A stretch of 64,000 nucleotides of DNA from Flagellimonas aurea (GCF_017313785.1 NZ_JAFLNL010000005.1:1-64000); one strand, 5' to 3'. Counted from the first letter of the stretch, positions 30,016 through 38,217 are shown. Translations and numbers: made by a program. Notes: generated from the sequence alone by a model not told the origin.

Positions 30016-30249
30016 CTACAGGTCAAATACAGATGTTCTTTTGGTATAGATCAAGTCTTTGATTCTAAGCCAAAAAGCTATGAACAGGTATAGCGCAAAT
30101 CCAAAGCCCAGGGTAACAAAAGTTAAATAAATAAAGCTGGTACGCACCACGCGGGCCCGTATGCCCAAACGCTCAGCAATTCGGCCACAAACCTCGAATC
30201 CTCTTTTTTGAAAGTAATAAAGGGTGTTATAGAACAAAGACATAGCCAA
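30016..30249 (-). CDS. PspC-domain small membrane protein
   Basis: 77 residues (75 from the second ATG at 30243). It has the PspC pattern (EVCGRIAERLGIRARVVRTSFI) and one or two membrane helices (about 38-60). PspC proteins sense or answer envelope stress, but this stand-alone copy is without other phage-shock genes. It lies directly before the potassium-channel gene. Confidence 0.82.
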   Translation of the reverse strand: MAMSLFYNTLYYFQKRGFEVCGRIAERLGIRARVVRTSFIYLTFVTLGFGFALYLFIAFWLRIKDLIYTKRTSVFDL

Positions 30250-30332
30250 AATTATGTATTTCTATTTAATAATTGTGTACCGATCACGCATTGCATGCAT
30301 TTATTTTTAACGCAGTAATTTGTATATAACTC

Positions 30333-31532
30333 CTATTTTGCTTGACTCTCCAACGCATTTTGGGTTTTCGGTCCCATTTTGTCAAAATTTTTGATGATGG
30401 AATTGTCCTCTCTCCCCAATTCGGACATTAATGAAATCAACTCATCGTTCCAATCCCTCCCAGTATGTTTGGCATAACAGAATTTGATGGGCACCAGCGT
30501 ATTGATGACAACAAGATCGATAAACTTTTTGGACAGCTTTTTTGTACTCTTTTTAGAAGCCTTACCAAAGGTATAGTGGTCTTCCCAATATTTTCCAGCA
30601 CCAATTTCAAACACTTGATAAATAGATTCCAAGGAATTCGACTCCATCAATCTGGAAAAAAGATTGTGGTTTTTCAAATACAGGTTGACCAATTGCGAAA
30701 CTCGAACGGTTGGAAAATTCATCGGCCGCAATCCAAAAAATTCTGGTTTTGATTGCGACTCTTCCATATCAAATTTACGAAGCAGGTAATCATACTCCTT
30801 TTGAAGTTGCACATAATAGGAGTCCGAACATTCCTCCACGATCAAAAGACCAAAATGTCCAAAGAGCAAAGCTTCCAACTGCAAGGGCCCGTTGATGGTT
30901 TTCCTAACGATTGAAAAATCCAGTTGTCGCGCACGGTCTAAAAAATAATGCCCATTTACCTTGGAGCCAAAATTCTTGGCCAAGAGTATAAACAACACTG
31001 CTTCCCAATCATTCTTGGATGTCTGTAAAAGTTCAATTATCAATCGGGATTTGTGCTCCAGTCGCTCAATGTACAAACGATGCAACCAGTTATCAATCAA
31101 AAAAGGGCCAACATCTTTCAGGTCCCTCTCACAATTGATAAAGTTAATCCGGGAATTGTCCATTAAGTTCCGATAACCCTCCAACAACTTGCCGGACACG
31201 TAGCGCTTTACTTCCAAGGTGGGAATTTGAGAACCATCTTTCCTAAAAACAGCAATGTCATCCTCCCATACCACATGAAGAATGACATTGTTGTAATTTT
31301 CATCCGTTTCGTGATGATGCACATACCAATCGGAGGATTTGATGTGCATTTCCACATTCCCGGCCCAGAGCTGCCCGTCGATTTCGACCTCGGCATTGAA
31401 AAAATCCGGGCCAGCCAAACTGTTTTGGGTCCCCAGAGCCTTGACCAGAATAGGTTCACCGTTACCCGTACGCAGGTTTTCCGTTGGAAGCTTGTTGTGC
31501 TTCCAAATAAAATAAAGTAGGTCTTCTCGCAT
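30333..31532 (-). CDS. DUF2851 family protein
   Basis: 399 residues matching DUF2851, a Bacteroidota family of unknown function. Conserved pieces are GTQNSLAGPDFFNAEVEIDG, WAGNVEMHIKSSDWYVHHH and NVILHVVWEDD near the N-terminus. The acidic and His residues there recall nuclease-type active sites, but that is only a similarity in appearance. It ends 83 bp before the PspC gene and follows the rhodanese gene by 21 bp. Confidence 0.85.
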   Translation of the reverse strand: MREDLLYFIWKHNKLPTENLRTGNGEPILVKALGTQNSLAGPDFFNAEVEIDGQLWAGNVEMHIKSSDWYVHHHETDENYNNVILHVVWEDDIAVFRKDGSQIPTLEVKRYVSGKLLEGYRNLMDNSRINFINCERDLKDVGPFLIDNWLHRLYIERLEHKSRLIIELLQTSKNDWEAVLFILLAKNFGSKVNGHYFLDRARQLDFSIVRKTINGPLQLEALLFGHFGLLIVEECSDSYYVQLQKEYDYLLRKFDMEESQSKPEFFGLRPMNFPTVRVSQLVNLYLKNHNLFSRLMESNSLESIYQVFEIGAGKYWEDHYTFGKASKKSTKKLSKKFIDLVVINTLVPIKFCYAKHTGRDWNDELISLMSELGREDNSIIKNFDKMGPKTQNALESQAK

Positions 31533-31553
31533 TGATTTGGGATAAATGGAGGT

Positions 31554-31865
31554 CTACTCTTCTACATCGCCGTCCCAGTTCATAAAACCGCCCTCCAGAT
31601 TATAAGCATTTTCGAACCCGAGACTGTTCATTATGGCACAGGCCTGACCACTACGGTTTCCAGACCTGCAATAAACGTAATAGTTTTTGGACTTGTCCAA
31701 TTTTTCCAGTTCATCGACAAATTCTTGTCCTAAATATATATCGATGTTCGTTGCACCTGGGATATACCCTTCTTCAACTTCTTCCGGGGTGCGTACATCC
31801 AAAATAAAGGCGTTGTTATCATTTTCCAATTGTTCCGCCCATTCTTCTTGTGATAGATCTGACAT
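31554..31865 (-). CDS. Rhodanese-like domain protein
   Basis: 103 residues, a single rhodanese domain. The active-site loop is YCRSGNRSGQA with C66 as the persulfide-carrying cysteine; LDVRTPEEVEEGYIPGATNI is the conserved first half. It is cytosolic, with no signal peptide. Sulfur-transfer substrate unknown. Confidence 0.93.
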   Translation of the reverse strand: MSDLSQEEWAEQLENDNNAFILDVRTPEEVEEGYIPGATNIDIYLGQEFVDELEKLDKSKNYYVYCRSGNRSGQACAIMNSLGFENAYNLEGGFMNWDGDVEE

Positions 31866-31949
31866 TATTTTTCTATTTAGATTGATACAAAAATAAAAAT
31901 CCGAAGCATTATTACTCCGGATTTACAAATTCTTTATTTTGAACAGGGT

Positions 31950-32582
31950 CTATTTTATCCCACATCCAATGGCTTTTGTTGTTTTTGGATTGATTTCATT
32001 TCCTGCCAACATTGCGTTCACGGCATTTTCCACAAAGGGTTCCTCCACTTGTGATGCATCCTGATAATTGTCGTCGATAGTCCCTATATACCTAACCACA
32101 TTCCCTATTGTCGTTTTCTCCAAAAGAAAAACATGTGGGGTCCGCGTAGCGCCATATTGCGGGTAGACTTTTTGGCCCTCGTCCAAGAGGTACGGAAAAG
32201 TGAAACCTTTTTTATCAGCACGCTCTTTCATTTTGGCAAAACTATCGCCTGATTTAACGCTTGGATCGTTCGGATTAATGGCAATAACGGGCACACCTTG
32301 AGGTTTGTATTTGGCATCCAAGGCAATTATTCTATCCTCATAGGCCTGGGCATAGGGGCAAGTATTACAGGTAAAGATCACCAAAAAACCTTTGGCACTA
32401 CCATAATCCGACAGCGATACCATGTTCCCGTCCACATTTTTCAATGAGAAGTCGTCGGCCAGATCACCGATTTCGTACCCATCATCCAAATTATGTTCGG
32501 CCGCAACTTTGAATCCTACGGCAAAAGATGCCACAAAGATCAATAGTAATGCGGACCATCCTAAAATTCTGATTTTTTTCAT
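31950..32582 (-). CDS. Thioredoxin-family protein (redoxin type) with N-terminal signal anchor
   Basis: 210 residues. The N-terminal hydrophobic segment (about 7-27) targets it to the periplasm. The AhpC/TSA-like fold carries a CNTC motif (C72, C75; VIFTCNTCPYAQAY). The SLKNVDGNMVSLSDY strand and the GATRTPHVFLL cis-Pro region are present. It is probably a thiol oxidoreductase. It lies 6 bp after the TlpA-like gene in the same operon. Confidence 0.88.
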   Translation of the reverse strand: MKKIRILGWSALLLIFVASFAVGFKVAAEHNLDDGYEIGDLADDFSLKNVDGNMVSLSDYGSAKGFLVIFTCNTCPYAQAYEDRIIALDAKYKPQGVPVIAINPNDPSVKSGDSFAKMKERADKKGFTFPYLLDEGQKVYPQYGATRTPHVFLLEKTTIGNVVRYIGTIDDNYQDASQVEEPFVENAVNAMLAGNEINPKTTKAIGCGIK

Positions 32583-32588
32583 AGCTCA

Positions 32589-33143
32589 TCAGTTTATGAA
32601 TGTTTTCAACTCATTATTAAGTTCCTCGTACGTGAAACCACGCTCGTAAAAAGTTCGTTTGTCCTTATTATATATTAAGGTAGCTGGAATACCCCCGCCC
32701 CACTCCTCGGAGACTTTGGGTATCCAATCATTTTGTTTGGGGTCATCCAGTATCACCACTTGGGATTGTATTTTATTTTTCACCACATAGGGTTCCAAAC
32801 GGCTCTTCCACATATTGGGCATATCCAAACTCACCAAAACCACCTCTACATTTTTCTCACCATATTCCGAATTGATTCGTTCAAAATGAGGCATCTCCTC
32901 TATACAAGGTTTGCACCAAGTGGCCCAGAAATTTATAACATAGGTTTTGCCATCATTATTATGTAGCAATGGTTCAAAACCATCAAAATCATATATGGGA
33001 AAGGGAATATCATTTTGCTCATCACCATCCTTCACAACCATTTCAATCTCAACAATGTCGGATTTACCATTATCCGCTTTCTTCTTTTCAGCGCACCCGA
33101 AAAAAATTGACATCACCAACAAAACCAACAATAACCTAGTCAT
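32589..33143 (-). CDS. TlpA-family thiol:disulfide oxidoreductase, lipoprotein
   Basis: 184 residues from the ATG at 33143. The frame stays open to 33338, but that longer form would bury a clear lipoprotein signal (MTRLLLVLLVMSIFFGC; lipid-bearing C17) and run across the marR promoter. The thioredoxin fold has FWATWCKPC (C77, C80). It is probably membrane-anchored and periplasmic, reducing other exported proteins. It is the first gene of a two-gene operon with the redoxin gene and diverges from marR. Confidence 0.9.
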   Translation of the reverse strand: MTRLLLVLLVMSIFFGCAEKKKADNGKSDIVEIEMVVKDGDEQNDIPFPIYDFDGFEPLLHNNDGKTYVINFWATWCKPCIEEMPHFERINSEYGEKNVEVVLVSLDMPNMWKSRLEPYVVKNKIQSQVVILDDPKQNDWIPKVSEEWGGGIPATLIYNKDKRTFYERGFTYEELNNELKTFIN

Positions 33144-33221
33144 TACCTGAATTTTACAATTTAAAAATACGCACTGCCCATGCCATTTTCCAGTCTTTAA
33201 CAAAAATTTATCTATCAGAAA

Positions 33222-33254
33222 TTTGGATTCACGCTTCAAATCAACATACATTTG
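33222..33254 (+). promoter_or_regulatory. Promoter of the marR unit
   Basis: TTTG (33222-33225) and TACATTTG (33247-33254) with a 21-nt spacer, a good match to the bacteroidal -33/-7 pair. The ATG of marR lies 22 nt downstream. Confidence 0.7.
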
Positions 33255-33265
33255 TATATACAAAT
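33250..33265. promoter_or_regulatory. Palindromic operator, probably for the adjacent MarR regulator
   Basis: atttgtatatacaaat, a perfect 16-bp palindrome overlapping the -7 element and the expected start of transcription of marR. Size, symmetry and position are typical of MarR autoregulatory sites; binding is inferred. Confidence 0.65.
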
Positions 33266-33276
33266 ATTGTTTGTAC

Positions 33277-33723
33277 ATGAATGTTGAAGAAATTATAAAA
33301 ACCTCAAAAAAGATTCCCTTGGAACCCAGAACGGTCATTCACTTGGAATTGGTTCATAATAGAATCAGTGAAATCATGACAGGCGCCTTAAAGCCTTTTG
33401 AAGTTTCTATGCAACAATTTAATGTACTACGGATTTTGAGGGGGCAACAGGGAAACCCTGCCAACCTCTCCACCATCAATGAAAGAATGGTGACCAAAAT
33501 GAGCAATACCACCCGCTTGGTGGACAAACTTATTGCCAAGGGACACGTAAGCCGTTGTATTTGCCCATCTAACCGGAGAAAGGTAGAAATTTTGATCACA
33601 GAACAAGGGTTGGATGCCTTGGCACAAATGGACAAAGCCCTTGAAGAAGCACATAGCAACATCCTTAAGAACTTTGACAAAAAGGAACTAGAACAATTAA
33701 ATCAACTATTGGATAAATTTTAA
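33277..33723 (+). CDS. MarR-family transcriptional regulator
   Basis: 148 residues from the ATG at 33277; the frame is open to 33223, but that part overlaps the promoter. A winged-helix DNA-binding domain (about 45-110: NVLRILRGQQGNPANLSTIN, RLVDKLIAKGHVSR) is set between dimerisation helices. It probably represses its own unit (marR, nitroreductase, possibly yceI) through the 16-bp palindrome and is released by an unknown ligand or oxidant. Confidence 0.92.
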   Translation: MNVEEIIKTSKKIPLEPRTVIHLELVHNRISEIMTGALKPFEVSMQQFNVLRILRGQQGNPANLSTINERMVTKMSNTTRLVDKLIAKGHVSRCICPSNRRKVEILITEQGLDALAQMDKALEEAHSNILKNFDKKELEQLNQLLDKF

Positions 33724-33728
33724 ATATA

Positions 33729-34361
33729 ATGAACACCGTTTTAGAACATAGAACCTGGCGCTACGCCACAAAAAAATTTGATGCCACAAAAAAAGTGTCC
33801 AATCAAGATTTGGAGACCCTAATGGAGGCCGCGCGATTAAGTGCTTCCTCCTACGGACTACAGCCTTATCACTTTTTTGTAATCTCGGACCCAGAAATTA
33901 GAGAGCAGTTAAAGCCCGCTTCTTGGGGACAGTCCCAAATTACGGATGCATCGCATATTATCGTATTTGCAAATGCAACGGATTTTGGTGAGGAATTGGT
34001 CGATGATTATGTGTCGAATGTAAGTGAGACCAGAAGCATTCCTACAGAAGGATTAAAAGGTTATGCAGATTTTATGAAGTCCAAATTGATGGAACTCCCT
34101 ACCGAGCACAAAAGCAATTGGACGGCCAGACAAGCCTATATCGCCTTTGGTAATTTGATGCAGGCCGCTGCGGAATTAAAAATCGACACCTGTCCCATGG
34201 AAGGTTTTGAATCCAAAAAATACAATGAAATTTTGGGGCTTGAGGATAAAAACCTCAATGCAGCTGTAGTTTTAGCCGTAGGATACCGTTCCGAAGAGGA
34301 CGAAACCCAACACTACGCCAAGGTTAGAAAATCAACAGAAGAATTATTTACTCTAATATAA
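33729..34361 (+). CDS. NAD(P)H-dependent nitroreductase-family flavoprotein
   Basis: 210 residues with the FMN-binding nitroreductase fold of the NfsB type: HRTWRYATKKFD at the N-terminus, EAARLSASSYGLQPYHFFVI, and TCPMEGFESKKYNEILGL near the C-terminus. It would reduce nitro-compounds or quinones. It lies 5 bp after marR, so MarR control of a detoxifying reductase is plausible. Confidence 0.93.
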   Translation: MNTVLEHRTWRYATKKFDATKKVSNQDLETLMEAARLSASSYGLQPYHFFVISDPEIREQLKPASWGQSQITDASHIIVFANATDFGEELVDDYVSNVSETRSIPTEGLKGYADFMKSKLMELPTEHKSNWTARQAYIAFGNLMQAAAELKIDTCPMEGFESKKYNEILGLEDKNLNAAVVLAVGYRSEEDETQHYAKVRKSTEELFTLI

Positions 34362-34403
34362 TTATTGAACCCTTAACAATTAAAAACAGAAATTAAAACA
34401 ATC

Positions 34404-34973
34404 ATGAAAAAGACAATTCTAAGCTTAACGTTGGTAACCGTATTAGGTACCTCAGCAAATGCAAACCCTATCAAAGAAACCAAAGAAGTAAAAACTTCTG
34501 AAAGCCAAGTAACCTGGAAAGGCTACAAAGTAGGAGGTTCGCACGAAGGTACTATTAGCCTAAAATCCGGTGCTTTGGAATTTGATGGTGAAAAGTTGGT
34601 AGGCGGAGAGTTTGTTGTGGATATGACCAGCATCAACACAACCGATTTGGAAGGTGATTACAAAGGTCAGTTGGATGGTCACTTGAAATCTGATGATTTC
34701 TTCGGAACTGCCAACCACCCTACCGCAAAATTGGTTTTCACTAAAGTAAAGTCTACTGGAAAAAATTCTTACGATGTAACTGGCGACCTTACCATTAAAG
34801 GTACTACCGAGCCTGTAACCTTTGAAGTTTCCGTGTATGGGGATAAAGCAACTGCTTCATTGAAAGTTGACAGAACCAAATACGATGTAAAATACGGATC
34901 AGGAATCATTGGTACAGCCAAGGACAAATTAATTTATGACGAGTTTGATTTGGTAGTTGATCTACAGATGTAA
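34404..34973 (+). CDS. YceI-family periplasmic protein
   Basis: 189 residues with a signal peptide (cut near SANANP) and the YceI lipocalin-like fold that binds isoprenoid-type lipids (SQVTWKGYKVGGSHEGTIS, TADLTI-type strands and LKSDDFFGTANHPTAKLVFT). It follows the nitroreductase gene by 42 bp and ends at a strong terminator, so it closes the marR unit. Confidence 0.93.
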   Translation: MKKTILSLTLVTVLGTSANANPIKETKEVKTSESQVTWKGYKVGGSHEGTISLKSGALEFDGEKLVGGEFVVDMTSINTTDLEGDYKGQLDGHLKSDDFFGTANHPTAKLVFTKVKSTGKNSYDVTGDLTIKGTTEPVTFEVSVYGDKATASLKVDRTKYDVKYGSGIIGTAKDKLIYDEFDLVVDLQM

Positions 34974-34995
34974 TCAGCTCCTGTTTAGTGTGTGG

Positions 34996-35031
34996 AAATC
35001 CCGTCCGAGAATTTCTCGGACGGGATTTTTG
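34996..35031 (+). terminator. Intrinsic terminator after the yceI gene
   Basis: Perfect 15-bp stem (34996-35010 with 35014-35028), 3-nt loop and a T run. It insulates the trp operon from the marR unit. Confidence 0.9.
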
Positions 35032-35051
35032 ATTTTAAACAAAACATATTG

Positions 35052-35082
35052 TTGTGCCGTTAAAAATTCCTCCCTATATTTG
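35052..35082 (+). promoter_or_regulatory. trp operon promoter
   Basis: TTG (35052-35054) and TATATTTG (35075-35082) with a 20-nt spacer. The last base of the -7 element is only 5 nt before the leader-peptide ATG at 35088, so transcription probably starts at or within a few bases of that codon. Confidence 0.75.
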
Positions 35083-35087
35083 ATGCA

Positions 35088-35144
35088 ATGAATAATAGAA
35101 TAGCAAATAATTGGTGGTGGATCAACTTACGTCGAACTTCGTGA
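35088..35144 (+). CDS. trpL: trp operon leader peptide
   Basis: An 18-codon frame, MNNRIANNWWWINLRRTS, ending in TGA. Three consecutive Trp codons (TGG at 35112-35120) lie about eight codons before the stop. It sits between the trp promoter and an intrinsic terminator upstream of trpE, and is too short to be called by size. Ribosome stalling at the Trp codons when charged tRNA-Trp is scarce would change folding of the downstream RNA. No Shine-Dalgarno is present and the message is probably leaderless or nearly so. The identification rests on position, Trp content and the paired RNA structures. Confidence 0.9.
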   Translation: MNNRIANNWWWINLRRTS

Positions 35145-35199
35145 GCTAAGTCCCCATTATAATCATACAAGAGGCTTGTCATCACGACAGGCCTTTTTT
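35126..35199 (+). promoter_or_regulatory. trp attenuator (pause hairpin, antiterminator, terminator)
   Basis: Three alternative stems can be drawn. The 1:2 stem pairs cttacg (35126-35131) with cgtgag (35140-35145), overlapping the last leader codons. The 2:3 antiterminator pairs taagtc (35147-35152) with ggcttg (35173-35178). The 3:4 terminator pairs aggcttgtc (35172-35180) with gacaggcct (35186-35194), followed by six T. A ribosome stalled at 35112-35120 would cover the 5' arm of 1:2 and favour the antiterminator, the classical attenuation logic. The 2:3 stem is short (6 bp, with two G-U pairs); the terminator is strong. Confidence 0.85.
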
Positions 35200-35218
35200 A
35201 ATTTATATAAGTACCAAA

Positions 35219-36616
35219 ATGAATTACACGCTAACCACGCATTACAAAAAAATCCTCGCGGACACCATTACCCCCGTGAGCGTTTACCTGAAGGTCAGGG
35301 ACAAGTTCCCGAACAGCATTCTATTGGAAAGTAGCGATTACCATGCCAACGACAACAGTTTCTCATATATCTGCTGCAACCCTATCGCCTCCATTAAGAT
35401 AGCAAACGAGATCATAACGGAGAGTTTTCCCGATGGCTCCAAAAAGGTGACAGATATCACTGCCGAAACCGATGTAACACAGGTTATCCATAATTTCAGC
35501 AAGCAATTCAAGACCACCCAAAACGGCTTTAAATTTATCTATAACGGCCTATTCGGATATATGGCCTACGATGCCGTTAGATATTTTGAAGATGTGGAAA
35601 TTTCGAAAAAGGAGGATTCCGTGGACATTCCGGATATTTACTATGCGGTTTACCAAAACATTATTGCCATCAATCATTTTAAAAATGAGGCCTATTTGTT
35701 CGCCCACTGTTATGATTCCGAAAGCAATGTAGATGAAATAGAGCAACTCTTTAATGTTCGCACATTTTCTTCCTACAACTTCAACAAAGAAGGTGAACCA
35801 GAATCCAATTTAAAGGACGAGGATTACAAAGAACAGGTAGAACTGGCAAAAAAACACTGTCAACGGGGAGATGTGTTCCAATTGGTACTCTCCCGAAGGT
35901 TCAAGCAAAAATTCAAGGGGGATGAATTCAACGTGTATAGGGCACTACGTTCCATCAACCCCTCCCCATACCTTTTCTATTTTGATTATGGAAACTTTAA
36001 AATATTCGGTAGCTCGCCGGAAGCGCAACTTATTGTAAAAGAAGGCAAAGCGGAAATCCATCCGATAGCCGGAACCTACAAGCGTACAGGAAACGATGAG
36101 AAGGACGCCGAACTGGCAAAAAAATTGGCACAGGACGAGAAGGAAAACAGCGAACACGTGATGCTCGTAGACCTTGCCCGAAACGATTTGAGCCGAAACG
36201 GCAACACCGTAAATGTGGAAACTTACCGGGAAGTACAATATTTCTCGCACGTAATTCACTTGGTCTCCAAAGTAACCGGACAAAAGAAAAAGGAAAGTAC
36301 CACCATGAAGGTAGTAGCGGATACCTTCCCTGCGGGTACCTTGAGCGGAGCGCCCAAACATATGGCCATGCAGTTGATCGAGAAATATGAAAAAACGAGC
36401 CGCTCGTATTACGGTGGAGCAATCGGATTCATGGATTTTGAAGGTAATTTTAACCATGCCATCATGATCCGTACGTTCCTGAGCAAAAACCACGAATTGT
36501 ACTATCAAGCAGGAGCTGGTCTGGTGGCTGCCTCCAACCCAGATGACGAATTACAAGAAACCTACAATAAATTGGGTGCATTGAAAAAAGCACTGGAAAT
36601 TGCCGAAACAATCTAA
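35219..36616 (+). CDS. trpE: Anthranilate synthase component I
   Basis: 465 residues. It converts chorismate to anthranilate using ammonia from TrpG. The N-terminal tryptophan-binding motif LLES (residues 35-38) is present, predicting feedback inhibition. Catalytic blocks include HPIAGTYKRTG, LVDLARNDLSR, SGAPKHMAMQLIEKYE and the C-terminal GAGLVAASNPDDE. It starts 20 bp after the attenuator T run and 2 bp separate it from trpG. Confidence 0.98.
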   Translation: MNYTLTTHYKKILADTITPVSVYLKVRDKFPNSILLESSDYHANDNSFSYICCNPIASIKIANEIITESFPDGSKKVTDITAETDVTQVIHNFSKQFKTTQNGFKFIYNGLFGYMAYDAVRYFEDVEISKKEDSVDIPDIYYAVYQNIIAINHFKNEAYLFAHCYDSESNVDEIEQLFNVRTFSSYNFNKEGEPESNLKDEDYKEQVELAKKHCQRGDVFQLVLSRRFKQKFKGDEFNVYRALRSINPSPYLFYFDYGNFKIFGSSPEAQLIVKEGKAEIHPIAGTYKRTGNDEKDAELAKKLAQDEKENSEHVMLVDLARNDLSRNGNTVNVETYREVQYFSHVIHLVSKVTGQKKKESTTMKVVADTFPAGTLSGAPKHMAMQLIEKYEKTSRSYYGGAIGFMDFEGNFNHAIMIRTFLSKNHELYYQAGAGLVAASNPDDELQETYNKLGALKKALEIAETI

Positions 36617-36618
36617 CC

Positions 36619-37188
36619 ATGGGAAGAAAGATTTTAATGATTGACAATTACGATAGTTTCACCTACAATTTGGTACACTATCTGGAAGATTTGGATTGCG
36701 AGGTAACCGTAAAACGGAACGACCAACTCACTTTGGACGAGGTTGAACCATTTGAATACATTGTGCTTTCCCCAGGCCCCGGAATTCCTGATGAAGCAGG
36801 ACTTTTAAAGGAAATCATCAAAAAGTATGCGCCAACAAAAAAAATCTTTGGGGTATGCCTGGGGCTACAGGCCATTGGTGAGGTATTCGGCGGAACGCTA
36901 GTGAACCTTGACCAAGTGTATCATGGCGTTGATACCACCATCATGGTTGCTAAAGATGATCCGATTTATAAGAATATGCCCAAAACGCTTCAGGTCGGCA
37001 GATATCATTCCTGGGTGGTGGACCCCAATCTCCCAGAAGTATTGGAAACTACTGCCATAGATGAAAATGGACAAGTGATGTCGCTCCGACATAAAGAATA
37101 CGATGTTACCGCAGTACAGTTCCATCCAGAATCGGTGTTGACACCGGAAGGAAAACAAATGCTCAAAAATTGGTTGGAAAGTAAATAG
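36619..37188 (+). CDS. trpG: Anthranilate synthase component II (glutamine amidotransferase)
   Basis: 189 residues, class I amidotransferase. The nucleophile is C80 (GVCLGLQAIGE); the His-Glu pair lies in AVQFHPESV. The oxyanion motif SPGPGIPDEAG is intact. In some bacteria the same subunit also serves p-aminobenzoate synthesis; here its place in the operon favours tryptophan. Confidence 0.98.
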   Translation: MGRKILMIDNYDSFTYNLVHYLEDLDCEVTVKRNDQLTLDEVEPFEYIVLSPGPGIPDEAGLLKEIIKKYAPTKKIFGVCLGLQAIGEVFGGTLVNLDQVYHGVDTTIMVAKDDPIYKNMPKTLQVGRYHSWVVDPNLPEVLETTAIDENGQVMSLRHKEYDVTAVQFHPESVLTPEGKQMLKNWLESK

Positions 37189-37196
37189 ATTTGAAA

Positions 37197-38192
37197 ATGA
37201 AAGCGACTTTAAATAAACTTATCAATCACGAAATTCTTCCAAAGGAAGAAGCAAAACAGATTCTGGTAAATATTGCCAAAGGAGATTATAACACCTCCCA
37301 AATTGCTGCATTCCTAACAGTGTACATGATGCGTAGTGTTACCATTGAAGAATTGGAAGGTTTTCGTGATGCCCTATTGGAACTTTGTTTGGCAGTAAAT
37401 CTTGCCGATTATGATCCAATCGACCTTTGTGGGACCGGTGGAGATGGCAAGGACACCTTCAATATTTCCACACTGGCGTCTTTTGTGACCGCAGGAGCAG
37501 GAATCCATGTGACCAAACACGGAAACTATGGGGTGTCTTCCAAATGTGGCAGTAGCAATGTTATGGAATTCTTGGGAATCAAATTCAGCAACGATGCCGA
37601 TTTCCTCAAAAAAACCATCGAAGAAGCAGGTATTTGCGTGTTGCACGCCCCCCTGTTTCACCCCGCAATGAAAAATGTGGCACCCATCAGAAGGGAATTA
37701 GCGGTAAAAACATTCTTTAATATGTTAGGGCCAATGGTAAACCCAGCATTCCCCAAAAACCAAATGGTAGGGGTCTATAATTTGGAATTGGCAAGGATGT
37801 ATGGGTATCTGTACCAGAATACCGATAAGAAATTCACCATTTTAAATGCTTTGGACGGATATGATGAAATCTCGTTGACAGGCGATACCAAGACCATATC
37901 AAATCATACAGAAGCAATGTTAACGCCTTCGGATTTTGGCGTGGAAAAGGTTTCTCAAGAGGACATTATCGGAGGTAGCGATATTGCGGAATCCGCCCAA
38001 ATATTTATGAATATTTTGCAAGGAAAAGGTACCGAGGCCCAAAACAACGTGGTCTGTGCCAATGCAGGAATAGCCATTGCAACGGTAAAAGGCATCACCC
38101 CAAAAGAAGGCTTTGAAAGAGCTAAAGAGTCGCTACATAGCAGCAAAGGGTTGACCGCATTGAAAAAATTACAGGAATTGAGCAGGAACTAA
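37197..38192 (+). CDS. trpD: Anthranilate phosphoribosyltransferase
   Basis: 331 residues from the ATG at 37197; a TTG two codons earlier (37191) is less likely. It transfers phosphoribose to anthranilate. The PRPP-binding CGTGGDGKDTFNIST, the KHGNYGVSSKCGSSNVME segment and the GPMVNP loop are present. The following 68 bp to trpC hold a degenerate dispersed repeat. Confidence 0.97.
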   Translation: MKATLNKLINHEILPKEEAKQILVNIAKGDYNTSQIAAFLTVYMMRSVTIEELEGFRDALLELCLAVNLADYDPIDLCGTGGDGKDTFNISTLASFVTAGAGIHVTKHGNYGVSSKCGSSNVMEFLGIKFSNDADFLKKTIEEAGICVLHAPLFHPAMKNVAPIRRELAVKTFFNMLGPMVNPAFPKNQMVGVYNLELARMYGYLYQNTDKKFTILNALDGYDEISLTGDTKTISNHTEAMLTPSDFGVEKVSQEDIIGGSDIAESAQIFMNILQGKGTEAQNNVVCANAGIAIATVKGITPKEGFERAKESLHSSKGLTALKKLQELSRN

Positions 38193-38217
38193 GGTCATTT
38201 CAAACGCAGTCGAGATA
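38193..38217 (+). repeat. Degenerate flavobacterial dispersed repeat between trpD and trpC
   Basis: gtcatttcaaacgcagtcga (38194-38213) followed by ga. It is a variant of the short element with core GTCATTTCGAGCGCAGTCGA found many times in flavobacterial genomes, and matches the copy inside trpF at most positions. Confidence 0.65.

Noticed and set aside
33144-33338. Longer frame of the TlpA-like gene
   Set aside because: It would place a lipoprotein signal in the middle of the protein and cover the marR promoter and operator.
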